DNA from: Pseudocercospora fijiensis CIRAD86
Lineage: Eukaryota > Ascomycota > Dothideomycetes > Mycosphaerellales > Mycosphaerellaceae
Assembly (NCBI RefSeq): GCF_000340215.1
Contig: NW_006921538.1
Coordinates: forward strand, 3,846,936-3,910,935
DNA length: 64,000 nt
Reading direction: 5' to 3'
The notes beneath the pieces were generated by a model. The model was not told the DNA's origin and made no database searches. It saw only the letters and a program-made list of their open reading frames with translations. Below, one piece after another: positions 12,111 to 22,621 of this stretch. The translations under genes were made by a program, and so were the position numbers. Each line of letters opens with the position of its first letter. Within the stretch, counting starts at the first letter, position 1.

Positions 12111-12840
12111 CTATTGTCTGTTTGTTAGTAGGTTAGTCGCGATAGGTTGGTCGCGGTAGGTTAGTTATAGTATACTATTAGTAGGCGATAGCGAGGTACG
12201 ATAGCGAGGTGCGATAAGGCAAACAGGTATCTAAAGGGCTCTCTAGACCCTTCGTTAGGCCTATTCGAGTCTAAGAACGTGCTAGATAAAGGAATTACTA
12301 CGAGTAAAGGTGCATATATACTAGTAGTATAGTATAGCCCTCGGTAGTAAGATAAAGGCAAAGGGTTAAGAATATAGGTATTCTAAGAGTCGGAGGTACG
12401 AGCGGCGGTTAATCTAAGGGTCCGCTCGTAATTTACTTAGCGTTTTATATACCGTTTGTATATAAGTAATATAAAGGAGGGTAGAACAAACGCAGTTACC
12501 GGAAGACCTGTCTTAGAAGATCGCATTTATAGCTTTAATTTAATATTTTAACGTATACTTTATATAGCTATTTTAAAAGATCGTATTATTGCGTAGAACA
12601 GCTTTTTTAGGTTTGTCTATCTAATATATAGTTATGCTTCTATAAATTCGAATTCTCGTTTGTATACCGGACGGTTATATAGGAGCTATACGGTTTTCTT
12701 TTAGGCGCTTCGCTATAGGCTTAGCATAGACCGCTAAGCTAGATATATATTAGTGTACTTGGCGGAGAGATAATATAAGGACGTAGAGACAGAGTAGAAG
12801 GTAGAAGGTAGAAGGTAGAAGGTGGAAGGTAGAAGGTACT
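12111..12840. repeat. RIP-affected repeat DNA with simple repeats, ending at a 7-bp tandem array
   Basis: No gene is visible. The CpA/TpG-poor composition continues to about 12840. Short direct repeats occur at 12127-12165 (ggttagtcgcg units) and 12181-12215. The last RIP-like bases are a tandem array of the heptamer gtagaag at about 12793-12838, after which base composition returns to that of normal fungal DNA. Confidence 0.6.
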
Positions 12841-14010
12841 AAATTTGGGTAGAAGGTCCATACAAGCCTACAAAGCGGGGCGCCTGAATGGAGGTAGAAG
12901 ATGACGCTAGAAGTCCAGTAGTCAACAAGAGTCATTAAGAGATGAATGGTCTAATGAAGGCATGAAGCGGACACTACACTTATTATTATTACGCCTTGCG
13001 AAACTTGGTCATCAAGCCTCCCAGCCAAAAACGCCTCGGCACATATCGATAGAATGACTTGGGAGTCCATCCTTCACAGACACATGTACCGGGCCGCAGG
13101 TGGCGTCTGCGGGGGTTGCAATCGACACCATCCACTCATATCTGATCCAAATCCAAGCCTCGGGAGTTGCAGACTTCACAAAGACTTGTTCTGGATCAAG
13201 ATCAGCCAAAGCAACTTCAACGACGAATCGTTCTCGTTCAAAATAATGCATCCGGGCAGATTCCAAGGCCGCATAAAGTGATCAGCACTCCTCTTATTAT
13301 GTTTCTCCAGAAAAGCGAAACGCCACTTGCGAGCAGCCCTATCAGACCTCTTCCCGTACGGCATGGCTTTTCTCGTGGAAGCTTTCAGGAACGTCATCTT
13401 TTCGACCACAAACCACAAACAGTGACAAACTGGGGTTCGGCCACACCACACTCTAGTCTTCGAAGCCGCCTGATAGAATAAGCAATGTTCAAGGCTTGAA
13501 GAGGCGTGCTTGGCAGGGCCGGGCAGAGTCACGCGTAGCCATCTCATCAACGGCGGATTTCTTCGGTCATAAGTCTGAATGCGGAAAGCCTCTGGAGAGG
13601 GAGCAAGCAGCCCATATGCCGCCACATGGGTGTGCTTCAAAGAGCAACTACAAGTCGTCCATGTAAAGATCTAGGTGGCGTCCGCCGATCACGAGAAGCA
13701 GGTATTCTGATTTGCTGTCCGGTATGTCAGCGTCCCGTTTGGAAACAATCGGCGTACCCTTCTGCTCAATCGACTTCCCGCAGGCCTCGATGGAGGGAAC
13801 TCTATCCTAGGCTACATCGAGGCAGTGACCACGATGACTTTGCGGTGGTCGAGAGACTTATGTTGGTGCCGACTAGCGAATTATTGTGGATGCAGACGCC
13901 ACAACCAATCGTAAGCGCGGTATTTGTACTGCTATACATACCTGCTCTTATCGCCTTCAGACCATCAATTCTTCCTCGCTTCTTGTTGTTCCTCTCGTAC
14001 AGCTAACAAG
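12841..14010. other. Gene-free stretch upstream of the first peroxygenase
   Basis: Composition is that of ordinary gene space. Overlapping short open frames on both strands (for example 13176-13640 minus) have no recognisable domain, signal peptide or consistent codon bias, so no gene is called. The promoter and 5' UTR of the gene starting at 14011 must lie in its last few hundred bases. Confidence 0.5.
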
Positions 14011-15418
14011 ATGAAGACCGTCGGAGTCACTGCTTTGATGGCCAGCGCCGCCATGGCCTGGCCAATGAACATGGAGATGTTGACTGGACCTCTTCAAGAA
14101 GGCGTCCGCGCCAAATGGCTCGAGGCCAGAGAGATGCTCGAAGCTGGTATCGCCGAAAGACAAGCTGTTGCCTCTCCACAGGGTGCCGGCGCCCTTCCAC
14201 TCGTTCCGCCACCATTCGATGCCAAGGCACAGTATGTCAGCAACACTGGCGCCCACGCATTCCAAGCTCCAGGCCCAACCGACGAGCGTGGAGAATGCCC
14301 AGGTCTCAACGCCATGGCCAATCATGGGTACCTACCAAGGAACGGTCGAGCCACCATACAGCAGTTTATTGATGGCACGAATACTGTGTTTGGTATGGCA
14401 AAGGATCTTGGTGGCTTCCTCGCCCTCTACGGCGCTATTGTCGATGGTGACGGTTCCTCTTGGTCTATCGGTGGTCTGCCGCACACTGGTATTCTCGGCT
14501 CGCACAACAACTACGAGACCGACTCTTCGCCAATCAAGTCCGACTTAAACCAGTACGGCTCTAACACCAAGTTTGTTATGTCGCAATTCAACAACGTAAA
14601 TATCATCATTCCTGAATTTTCAGCTGCAACTCTGATCTTCGTTTTAGCTCTACAACCGCCAGCCAAACGCTGCGACCGCCAACTACAACCTTGACGTGCT
14701 CCGTCAATTCCGAAAGGACCGATTTACAGAGTCCATCAACAAGAATCCATACTACGCCTACCTCCCGTTCGGCGGTATCGAAGTATCTCAGGCCGCTTTC
14801 ACCTTCATCTACCGCTTCATGTCCAACAAGTCCGCCGAGAACCCAGAAGGCATCCTGAACAAAAACGTCCTCAAGAGCTTCATGTCCGTCACCGGTCCCG
14901 AGAACAACCTCAAGCACACCCCCGGCTACGAGCGCATCCCGTACGTACCATCCCATCCCCTCCACTAACGCCTCACCAACTCCCTCCACAGAGACAACTG
15001 GTACAAACGCAACCCTTCCGACGAATACTCCATCCCCTACTTCGAAGCCGACATCCTCTACCTCGCCCAAGCCGACCCCCGCATCCTCACCATCGGCTGC
15101 AACAAGGGCAAAGTCAACACTTACTCCCCCATCGATCCCAGCCAGCTCACCAGCGGCGCCTACACCGCCCAACAAGTCGCCGCCAACCCTCTCTGCTTCG
15201 CTTCGGCTTTCGCGAAGGCGGAGATTCCACTCATCACTGGATTGCAGCTGAGTAATCCGCTTGTTGCGCCGCTCGTTACGTCGCTGGATGGGATCACTTC
15301 GAGTCTGAATTGTGCGGCTATTGGGATTGTTAATCAGAATGCGTTGACGGCTTGTCCGGGGTTCTCGACTTATGGGGGGCCGACGGGGCCGGTTGCGCCG
15401 GGGGCTGTTCAGTCGTGA
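14011..15418 (+). CDS. Secreted heme-thiolate peroxidase/peroxygenase (chloroperoxidase family, Peroxidase_2), paralogue 1
   Basis: The model has three exons (14011-14595, 14648-14940, 14992-15418) and gives 434 aa. Introns of 52 and 51 nt begin with GTAAAT and GTACGT. The acceptor at 14647 was chosen because the earlier one at 14623 leads to an immediate stop. The protein starts with a signal peptide (about residues 1-16, ending AMA). The heme-thiolate ligand is Cys96 in ECPGLNAMANHGYLPRNG; Glu precedes this Cys where Pro is usual. The acid-base region reads SHNNYETDSS, with Glu169 and Asp171, the E-x-D pattern of unspecific peroxygenases. The second half carries AAFTFIYRFMSNKSAENPEG, shared with the paralogue at 38024. 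The family uses hydrogen peroxide to halogenate, peroxidise or oxygenate organic substrates outside the cell. The substrate is unknown. Confidence 0.87.
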
Positions 15419-15775
15419 GAAGGGAAGGGACGGGAATGGAGAAGAGAGGGATGATGACACGATGGCAAGGAGGATGCGGATGATGTTGTTATCTGGATAT
15501 GTGGTATTGTATTCCATGAATGAAATCAAATGCTGTCGTTGAAAAGATTTTCCGTGTGATTTCCAAGGTTCGCTTTCGATTCGTTTCGTCATAGGCACCC
15601 TCACCGCAACTCAAGAGCAACTCAGTGATGCTTATGAGGATCTTTAGGACTGCCAAATAGGAATCTATCGAGAAATGACATGCTGCAAAGTGAAGGGATG
15701 GGGCTCGGATCAGTCATGAAGCTGGAAGGTGGCGACGAGCAAGAAGTTTCCGAGCTGGCTGGTGACCGAACCTAC

Positions 15776-16215
15776 GTAACGTATGCAAGGAGGCTTTCGT
15801 GATTCCGGCCGTTCGTTAGCGTGGATTTGTAAGCATCTCAGCGTTCTACATCGATACTTCTACGAATTACTGTACGCTCTATAGCGATGCAATTGTACTG
15901 ATTTTTGCACTAAAATAATCGCAGCGTCGAGTTCTATAATTCCAAAATTGTAGGCAATGTATTGTAGCAGAATATACTGATGTAGAAGTATGTGGTTTGA
16001 AGCCTAGTCGAATAGCTAAGTGCCGCCAAGTCAGGGTCTAGCGAGGGTCGGCCTGAGGGAATGTTAGCTGTCGAGATTCGCGGAAGTTGCCGCTTTCTAA
16101 TCAATGCTAAACTAACTACTAATCGATTGGTATCTACTAGAAACAGCTAGCGGCGGCCCTTCCCACCGCGCTAACGAGGTGGGTAGCATTACGAAAGCCT
16201 CCTTACATACGTTAC
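15776..16215. mobile_element. Short non-autonomous DNA element (MITE-like) with 28-bp terminal inverted repeats
   Basis: The first 28 bases (15776-15803, starting gtaacgtatg) and the reverse complement of the last 28 (16188-16215) agree except at two positions. Partial similarity continues inward (gttagcgtgg near 15818 against gttagcgcgg from the right end). The 440-bp interior has no reading frame. A target-site duplication is not clear: cctac precedes it and ctctac follows. Size, inverted ends and lack of coding capacity fit a miniature inverted-repeat transposable element. Confidence 0.7.
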
Positions 16216-16318
16216 CTCTACTCAGCCGCTCCGCATACAAGCTCGTAACTTCCACCTACCTTCTACTTTCCTTTTATATGTAACTTCCTTCATCTTAAAT
16301 CCCACGTTTCAGTTCCCG

Positions 16319-16695
16319 GCAGTGTAGTCTACAATTAATCCAATTAATCTAGACCCCCCCCCCCCTAAATTGAATTAGATTGCTAGGACCCCTAGATTGG
16401 ATTGAATTGGATTGCTTTAATAGGGGCTAGATTAGATTAGATTGAATTGCTAAATTAGCAGGACTAGGCGAGATTAGATTGGATTGAATTGCTAAGCCTA
16501 CCTAATTTAGCCCTTCAGCCCCTAAATTAAATTGGATTGCTTTAAAAAGGGCTAGATTAAATCGAATTGCTTTAGAACGGGGCTAGATTAAATTGAATTA
16601 AATTGCTTAGTTAGCAGGAATAAGCCGGATTGAATTGGATTGAATTGCTAAGCTAATCTAGATTGCAATCCCGGATTGATTGTAGACTATACTGC
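16319..16695. mobile_element. Second MITE-like element with 23-bp terminal inverted repeats and internal GATTGAATTG repeats
   Basis: Left end 16319-16341 (starting gcagtgtagtctacaat) is matched by the reverse complement of 16673-16695 with two mismatches. The 377-bp interior is dominated by about ten degenerate copies of a gattgaattgct-type unit, separated by short GC-rich pieces including a C10 run near 16354. There is no coding capacity. It is unrelated in sequence to the element at 15776. Confidence 0.68.
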
Positions 16696-17019
16696 TCGAA
16701 ATGGTATACTTCGCAAGGGGTTTGTAAATAAACTACAACGTCTTTCCGCTAGTGATGGGGTCCACCAACCTGTGGATAGTGTACACGCTCTGTAATACAC
16801 TATATATACGACCCTTTTAGGCAAGCTCGTTATATATACACAAGGCGGAGTTATCGGATACGCTGATATCCCGCCTACAACCCGCCAAGCTGCTTAATAT
16901 TGCTCGGATATCCTAGTATTCGGGCATACCCGATGTGTATCCATGGGTGTACACCAGTATAATATACGATGTACACAACCTCCATCTCTTCTCAGGGGCT
17001 GTAAACCCACAACACTACT

Positions 17020-17050
17020 TTCCGCTAGCAAGGGTCTGAATGGAGATAGG
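17020..17050 (+). repeat. 31-bp direct repeat, copy 1
   Basis: This segment (ttccgctagcaagggtctga and on) recurs at 17991-18021 with one mismatch. The two copies flank the small secreted protein gene, about 970 bp apart. A shorter piece of it (ttccgctag) also occurs near 16743. Confidence 0.85.
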
Positions 17051-17138
17051 CACGGCCGGCATACCGTACAATTCCTAGTGTGTAATTTGCCTTTTCTGTT
17101 GTGTTGGATCTAATTTTAGGCAGATACCCACTGTAGGA

Positions 17139-17146
17139 TATATAAA
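17139..17146 (+). promoter_or_regulatory. Putative TATA box of the small secreted protein gene
   Basis: TATATAAA lies 169 nt upstream of the ATG at 17315. This leaves room for a 5' leader of about 130-140 nt, a normal arrangement for a highly expressed fungal gene. Confidence 0.5.
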
Positions 17147-17314
17147 GGAACACGTTTCCATCCAGACATCAGATCAAGACATCCGTCCTACATCCTTATC
17201 CTACAACACTCTCCGACCCTAACTCGACGGTTCTTGCGAAAACCCAACCTAGAGACTCTGGACGAAATTCGACATCCGATATAACTTACGGAAGCCTCGC
17301 GTAGCATTACAAAG

Positions 17315-17656
17315 ATGCATTACGCAGTTATCCTTGCAGTTGTTATCCCAACAGCGTATGCCCACTTCGCTAAGTTCTACAACAAATATGCATGTTCACA
17401 TCAAGTCGGTGTATTCAACTTCGGAACCAACTCGCCAGGCTGGACGAGCAAATGTTACTCCCTTTCTCCTAGCGCAGTCTCACTCGATGTATACTTCGAT
17501 GGCACACAGGAGGTACCGTGCGCTGTAGAACTCTACCATGATAGCCAATGTCAGCACTTCCTCGACAAATTCGACGGAGAGGCGCCGAATCGCAGCGGTT
17601 GCTTTGACGAAAGTTCGGCTATTAATTCGTACAAGGTTACATGTCACCGCCCCTGA
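17315..17656 (+). CDS. Small secreted cysteine-rich protein (effector-like candidate)
   Basis: This is a single exon of 113 aa. Residues 1-16 (MHYAVILAVVIPTAYA) form a signal peptide. The mature protein of about 97 aa has six cysteines (27, 47, 69, 79, 96, 110), enough for three disulfides, and would start with His17. It is rich in Ser, Phe and Tyr. No family is recognised. A TATA box stands at 17139-17146. The gene lies between two copies of a 31-bp direct repeat (17020-17050 and 17991-18021) and next to two MITE-like elements, the kind of neighbourhood where fungal effector genes are often found. An effector role is inference from size, secretion and cysteines only. Confidence 0.72.
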   Translation: MHYAVILAVVIPTAYAHFAKFYNKYACSHQVGVFNFGTNSPGWTSKCYSLSPSAVSLDVYFDGTQEVPCAVELYHDSQCQHFLDKFDGEAPNRSGCFDESSAINSYKVTCHRP

Positions 17657-19594
17657 TGGTGGCGAAGTTGGGGGTCGGGCGAGCGGGGAACTGATCAACA
17701 AGAAGTGGTTCCTTTTGTACACAAAAACGTAGTCTGTATTTAGAGTTGGAATGGTATTCACTTCAGGAGCGGTAGAATTTGTGCATTATGTGTTTTGTAT
17801 TTGGGAAACGTCGAGATGCAAAGCGCCCGTTCAACAGGGGTATCAAGGTCCACAAATCCTATCTAAGAAAAGTCGAAAGTCTCTTCCGAATGTCGACCTT
17901 ATAGAGTACCTTTCCCAAGAGAAATAGGGTATAGAATAGCGTGCTGCATAACCTCTTCTTGTCTGGCTTCGAGTTCTGTCTCCAACGTCATTCCGCCAGC
18001 AAGGGTCTGAATGGAGATAGGACCGAACGACTTTCGGCAAGCGTACAGTGGAAATATCTTGATCACGGGACAGAACGACGTCGGAGGTGCACTATGCGAT
18101 ATTGCTGCACCGGCATGAACTCTGCCTGGAAGCCGTGGAAGAAGCTGGATCTGTCGAAAAAGAGTTATGCCTCTGCTTCGCAGGATTGATGATGGATGGC
18201 TGCATACCTTTGGCGATCCGACAGGCACCCAGCAGACACGACACGCGTTTTCTTGGCTCTCTACTTCCACTTTCTAGAGCAGAGCAGATCGACAACGAAG
18301 TCGAGCTATGGAGTCGAGGCTGAGCAGTTTCCTGTGCTGGAGAAATTTGATCCTCGACAGAAGCCAACTGGAAGCTGTGGGACAGCTTGCTTACAATCTC
18401 TCTAATCAGCAGAAAAGAAACGACGTGGCGCTCCGTATGCAGCGTCTCGTTTGGCAAGGATGAATGCAGGAGAAGAACATGACAAAACAAGCTGTGTTCA
18501 AGAGCGCTGAGGCGGCGGGCAACGCAGGAGACAGTCATGGCCTTAGAGTGCTGGCTGTGCAAGCTTTGGTTCGGCCGGCAGCGATTCCAACGTTGAAACA
18601 GATGCCGTCTTTGTGTCAATCCCACCTCGAAACGTCGCACAAGTCTTGCTGTGTCGACGGGACTTCGATTCGGAAAGTTTGGATCTAGTAGAGAAGAAGC
18701 AAGAGAATAGCGGGTTTGGTCTTCTTGCACTAGCACAAGCTCAAGTACTACCTTACTGTGCCCATCCATACGAAGCCTGGTCGAGATGGCGAAGCTGGCG
18801 CGTGCGACATCTCAAAACGAGACCTTGGATGACATCGACGCTACCGTTTACATTGTGTGAGAACTAGCGAGAGTCCTGCGATGATGGGAGGTGTGAGAAG
18901 TTGCTGGGGACATTCTAGCGAAGGATCTGCTCATCACACAGGCTGCCAATGCTTCTCAATTGAGTCCCGGCGTTCTCCATAGATAGCAAAAAGAAGCCAT
19001 TGTCCTCCTGAAGCACTCTTCAATCACGAGCAACGAAACTGGAAGCATTACATACCAGTTCCCACTTACTCCTTGACCCTGGACACTAAATCGAAACCGT
19101 GCTCCGTATGTCAAGGGGATTGGTGCTGGCTTTACGTCGGACCCAGAATGGTGGTCAGATTCTCAATGCTGACTCGCGCCGATTCGATGCTCCTGATGAG
19201 GACCCCGGGCGGCGGGCCACACAAGGGCTGACTTACGCGTCCAATGCTCAGTCTTTCCAGAGACGCTTCGCTCTCACGCATGTCGAGTACATGTATGTAT
19301 GTGCTCGCCCTCTCACGTGACACAGTATGGAAGCGAACCAGGGCTAGCCGAACGTCCCCACTCGGAACACGAACAGCTCGAGCTTGAGACTACTAACTCT
19401 AGTGGCCGAGGCGACCCGATCGCACATTTTCATTTGAAAAGCTTGAGCGAGCGTCAGCATCCATCCAGCTTCCAATCTTATCAGATGCGAGTGCGTTTCG
19501 GCGGCATCGATATCGGACATTCTGGATTCCGCAGCACCGGTCGCATGCGTGTGCGGGCAGGCATCTCCAAGGCGAAGAGGGATCTGCGTGGAAT
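17657..19594. other. No supported gene; possible decayed coding DNA around 18080-18870
   Basis: Frames on both strands are open for 60-225 codons between 18080 and 18870, but none shows a recognisable domain. The most coding-like reading on the plus strand switches frame several times. It may be a decayed gene or shadow frames of GC-rich DNA. The rest of the stretch shows nothing I can name. Confidence 0.35.
17991..18021 (+). repeat. 31-bp direct repeat, copy 2
   Basis: Matches 17020-17050 with a single difference (gccagc against gctagc). Flanking sequence on both sides is unrelated between the copies, so the repeat is a discrete unit rather than part of a larger duplication. Confidence 0.85.
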
Positions 19595-19701
19595 GACCTG
19601 ATCGTCCGTTTGCCGAAAGACCAAGACCAAGGGATGGCAAAGGCGCCTTCAACAGCTGGTCCGGCCATATCGTTTCCGCCCAGGAGATCTCTCGACGTTG
19701 T

Positions 19702-20172
19702 ATGCAGAGCGTACTGCTGCGACAACTGTTCCGTCGAAAGCTGTCTCAGCAGAGCGAGGCCTTCTTTGCTGCCTCGGTGCTGTTGCCGGAGAGCTTTGAG
19801 CTGCAGGACCAGGACGACGACCCACATCCATCGGCCCGCGGTCCAGCCCACAGCAGAATGCCGAGGACGATACGCGAGCTGCTTAGCGATACCAGGAGTG
19901 CTGATCCGCGATTTGTGCGGCTGCACAATAGCAACTACTCGCCGCGGGACTTGCTGGGAGAGATCTTGTCCATGGCAAGCCGCATCGTCCGCAGGGTGTC
20001 GGAGGCGCAGATGTCGAGCACAGATCGTCGGTGGTGGCCCATACGCGAGATCGCAAGCAAGTGGGATAGTATCAGAGCATATCCGGAGATGCTGCAGGGC
20101 GCTGATGTCGAGCTGTTGAAGATCTTGGTCTTGGATGCGTATGCCGATATGGAGAGGCTTGGGAGCTCGTGA
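19702..20172 (+). CDS. Hypothetical protein, 156 aa (start uncertain)
   Basis: The frame is coding-like (charged, soluble, ending LVLDAYADMERLGSS) and begins with ATG at 19702. The same frame is open upstream back to the TGA at 19594 (PDRPFAERPRPRDGKGAFNSW), so the true start may be in an upstream exon. The middle carries RTIRELLSDTRSADPRF and SPRDLLGEILSMASRIVRR, which would form helices. There is no signal peptide or membrane segment and no family is recognised. A 297-codon open frame on the opposite strand has poorer amino acid composition and looks like its shadow. Confidence 0.4.
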   Translation: MQSVLLRQLFRRKLSQQSEAFFAASVLLPESFELQDQDDDPHPSARGPAHSRMPRTIRELLSDTRSADPRFVRLHNSNYSPRDLLGEILSMASRIVRRVSEAQMSSTDRRWWPIREIASKWDSIRAYPEMLQGADVELLKILVLDAYADMERLGSS

Positions 20173-21783
20173 TGTGGTGATGGACTGGACTGGGCGCTTC
20201 GAAGTGTCCGAAAAAGCATTCAACAAGTGTAGGCGGTATCGCTGCGGGTGTGAAGGAAGGTTGTCGGAAGTTCGTCTGCGGTGTTGAATCAAATGGTCTC
20301 ATAGCTCCAGGAGAGGCACGGGCATGCCATTGGAGAGGTGTCCGGATAGCGAGTGAAAGACAGGTCCCAGCGTCCTGCGTTCACAAGTCTTGTGATTGTC
20401 GACCTGGAAGATCGGATAACACTCGGAGGGATGGAACATGTTTGTGAACGAATGTTTCTGGAAAAGAAAAACATCTGTACTTAGCTTTACATATACCACG
20501 TCCTTTGACACGCCTTTCCAGTCAACACCACGGCGTAAGGGGAGATGATGATCGCCAGATGCAATGCGTAAGAGCTGCACAGGACGTGGTAGGATGAGCA
20601 CAGCCTGGCATGATCAGAAAAGGTAATGATGTAGGTGAAGGAGAGAAGAGGTGAGGTCGAAAGAAGGTCGGGGGATCATGGACGAGGTGCGAGAGACAGG
20701 AAGCGAGAGCGAGGGCGACGAACGACTCCCACGGGTTGCACGGGCTCAGAGCAGCGTATGAACGCGTCTCGATTATTAATGAGCTAGCCGAATCCGGCTG
20801 CCGCACCGAGCCTTGGCGATCGAGACATCGATCGGAACACGGCGCTTCACGGATTCCTATTATACGCCTTGACTTCTCCTACAACTCACCACTTCATCTC
20901 TCCATCATTGCCGCATCGCCTGTCCCAAACGCCAAGCCATTCGCAACCAACAGCTTGACGTCGGATGAGAATCTTGTCACTCGGATCATCAATGTGGGCA
21001 TTGATTCCAGCACGAATATCAATGCGGACAGACTTCTTTCGCCGCCAAATACGTCCAGCGAACAGGTTTAAAGTTGTAAAGGCAGTGAATTGAAGGAGGG
21101 TAACATCTGTGATACAGGACTCGAGACTCTTGGAGCACTGGAGAGACATTCCAATGAACCGCCAACTTGCCTTGAAAGTATCGAAAGTGGGAGGTAAGCG
21201 ATGGCCAATCAGGTCCCAAGTATCGGCTTGAAAGAAAGGCTGCGCTGTGCTTGTTGAAGGGTGAGCTGTTCGACTTTTGGATCACGTCTACTGTCATTCG
21301 GCGACTTTTGATATTTCCACGATGCGAATTTCGAAGAAGGATGATCGGGATCCAGCTAGCACGAGTCAATGTCGTAAAGAGGTAGAAGCAAGTAAGTGAG
21401 TGATCATTCCGCTGAAGAGGTTAAGATGTTACTCGAACACACTTTGCTGACCTCAACTTGCTTTTCTCTCCTAGCCAACGCATCACATCGGCCGTTCCCA
21501 AGTCGTATTCATGTGTCGACAAGGAATAAGGAGGCGAAAGCAATGCTTAGTATACTTTCGAAATGCTTTCATTGCACTTTTCGAGGTCCGACGCGCTTTC
21601 TATGCTACAAGGAGCTGCCCTTCTCTTATTCCTTTACGGCACTGCGCTTCTGGAAATCGGGTGCTCGATCAAATGACTATATCCCTGGTTCACATCCCGT
21701 CTGCCCTGATTTCAGCTTCCTTCCAAAAACGCTTCTCCAACGCAAAAGCTGATCGCGATGCCCATCGCCAAGTTGATGTGACT
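20173..21783. other. Gene-free stretch
   Basis: Only short overlapping frames of up to about 118 codons are present, without domains, signal peptides or plausible splice structure. I see no repeat or RNA gene here. Confidence 0.45.
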
Positions 21784-22621
21784 TCACCTCTCACTTCCAC
21801 AATCACTCCAAGTCCGGATCATATCGCTTCCCCAGATATCTTCGCCATCAACAGTCGGTCGGTTAACGCACAGCTTAGCCAGCTCGCTGCCCAAGAAATC
21901 CTTCCAGTCCCAATGCTGATCGCAGTCATTGCCACCGAGCTCAAAGACGCAAGTACAAGCTCTCGGATCTTCAGCTTCCTCTTCCTCGATATCCATGCCA
22001 TCTTCACCATCCTCTTCTTCCACATCCATATCCATCTCATCCCCGTTTCCCTCGTCCTCACTATCAAGACCAAAACTACAACTCTCCACCAAATCCCGCC
22101 AATGACTCGCAACAGCGCCAAGCCCCTCAGCCGCTTCGACCACCTCCCCCAAATTCGTATTCAACAACGTCACCCCAGCTTCCCCCCAGCGCGGGATCCG
22201 GAGCAAAACCTCGATCTGGATGGGCCGATCTGCGGAATACATCTCCCCATAAAAAGCCTCCACCTCATCCGGCATCTTTTCGAAAATCAGTCGTGCCACG
22301 TTGAAATTCGCGCTATATTGCAGCCTGAAATCCGGGGTCGGGATTTTTAGCTCTTTGTTCGAGACGTGGAATTCTACGGATAGGGAGTTGTTGGTTTGGA
22401 GATGGCAAAGCAGCGTGTCGTTCAAGACTGGCGAGGCATTGCTGCTTTTCTGGCGGTAGAAGCAGTGGGGTTTGGAGTTTCTTGGATGACGTGAAGGATT
22501 GCTGGAAGATGCGACAGATGTAGCGATTGTGGACTGCGTTGTTTGGAGACATGCGCAACTGGATCTGTTCGAGGAGGTCGGCGGTGCCTAGGACTTTGTG
22601 GCAGGTGGTGGTGGTTGACAT
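21784..22621 (-). pseudogene. F-box protein gene with a single frameshift in a G4/C4 run
   Basis: The frame starts at ATG 22621-22619 with an F-box-like N-terminus (VLGTADLLEQIQLRM...VHNRYICRIFQQSFTSSKKLQ). It loses frame at the four-base run 22467-22470. One base fewer there would restore continuity into the second frame, which runs to the stop at 21784 with an acidic segment (Asp/Glu-rich, about 21960-22070) and a C-terminus ending WSDCGSER. The total would be about 278 residues. F-box proteins are substrate adaptors of SCF ubiquitin ligases, and large lineage-specific families are common in dothideomycetes. The shift may be a real inactivation or a homopolymer sequencing error. No intron with GT-AG ends fits. 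Confidence 0.62.

Noticed and set aside
13176..13640. 154-codon frame on the minus strand
   Set aside because: No domain or signal peptide, and equally long frames overlap it on the other strand. Amino acid composition is not protein-like.
14606..15604. 332-codon frame antisense to the first peroxygenase
   Set aside because: It is the shadow of well-spliced peroxygenase exons 2 and 3; its composition (long Val/Gly runs) is typical of antisense GC-rich coding DNA.
19399..20292. 297-codon minus-strand frame
   Set aside because: His/Arg/Gln-rich and without recognisable domain. The plus-strand frame at 19702 is more coding-like.
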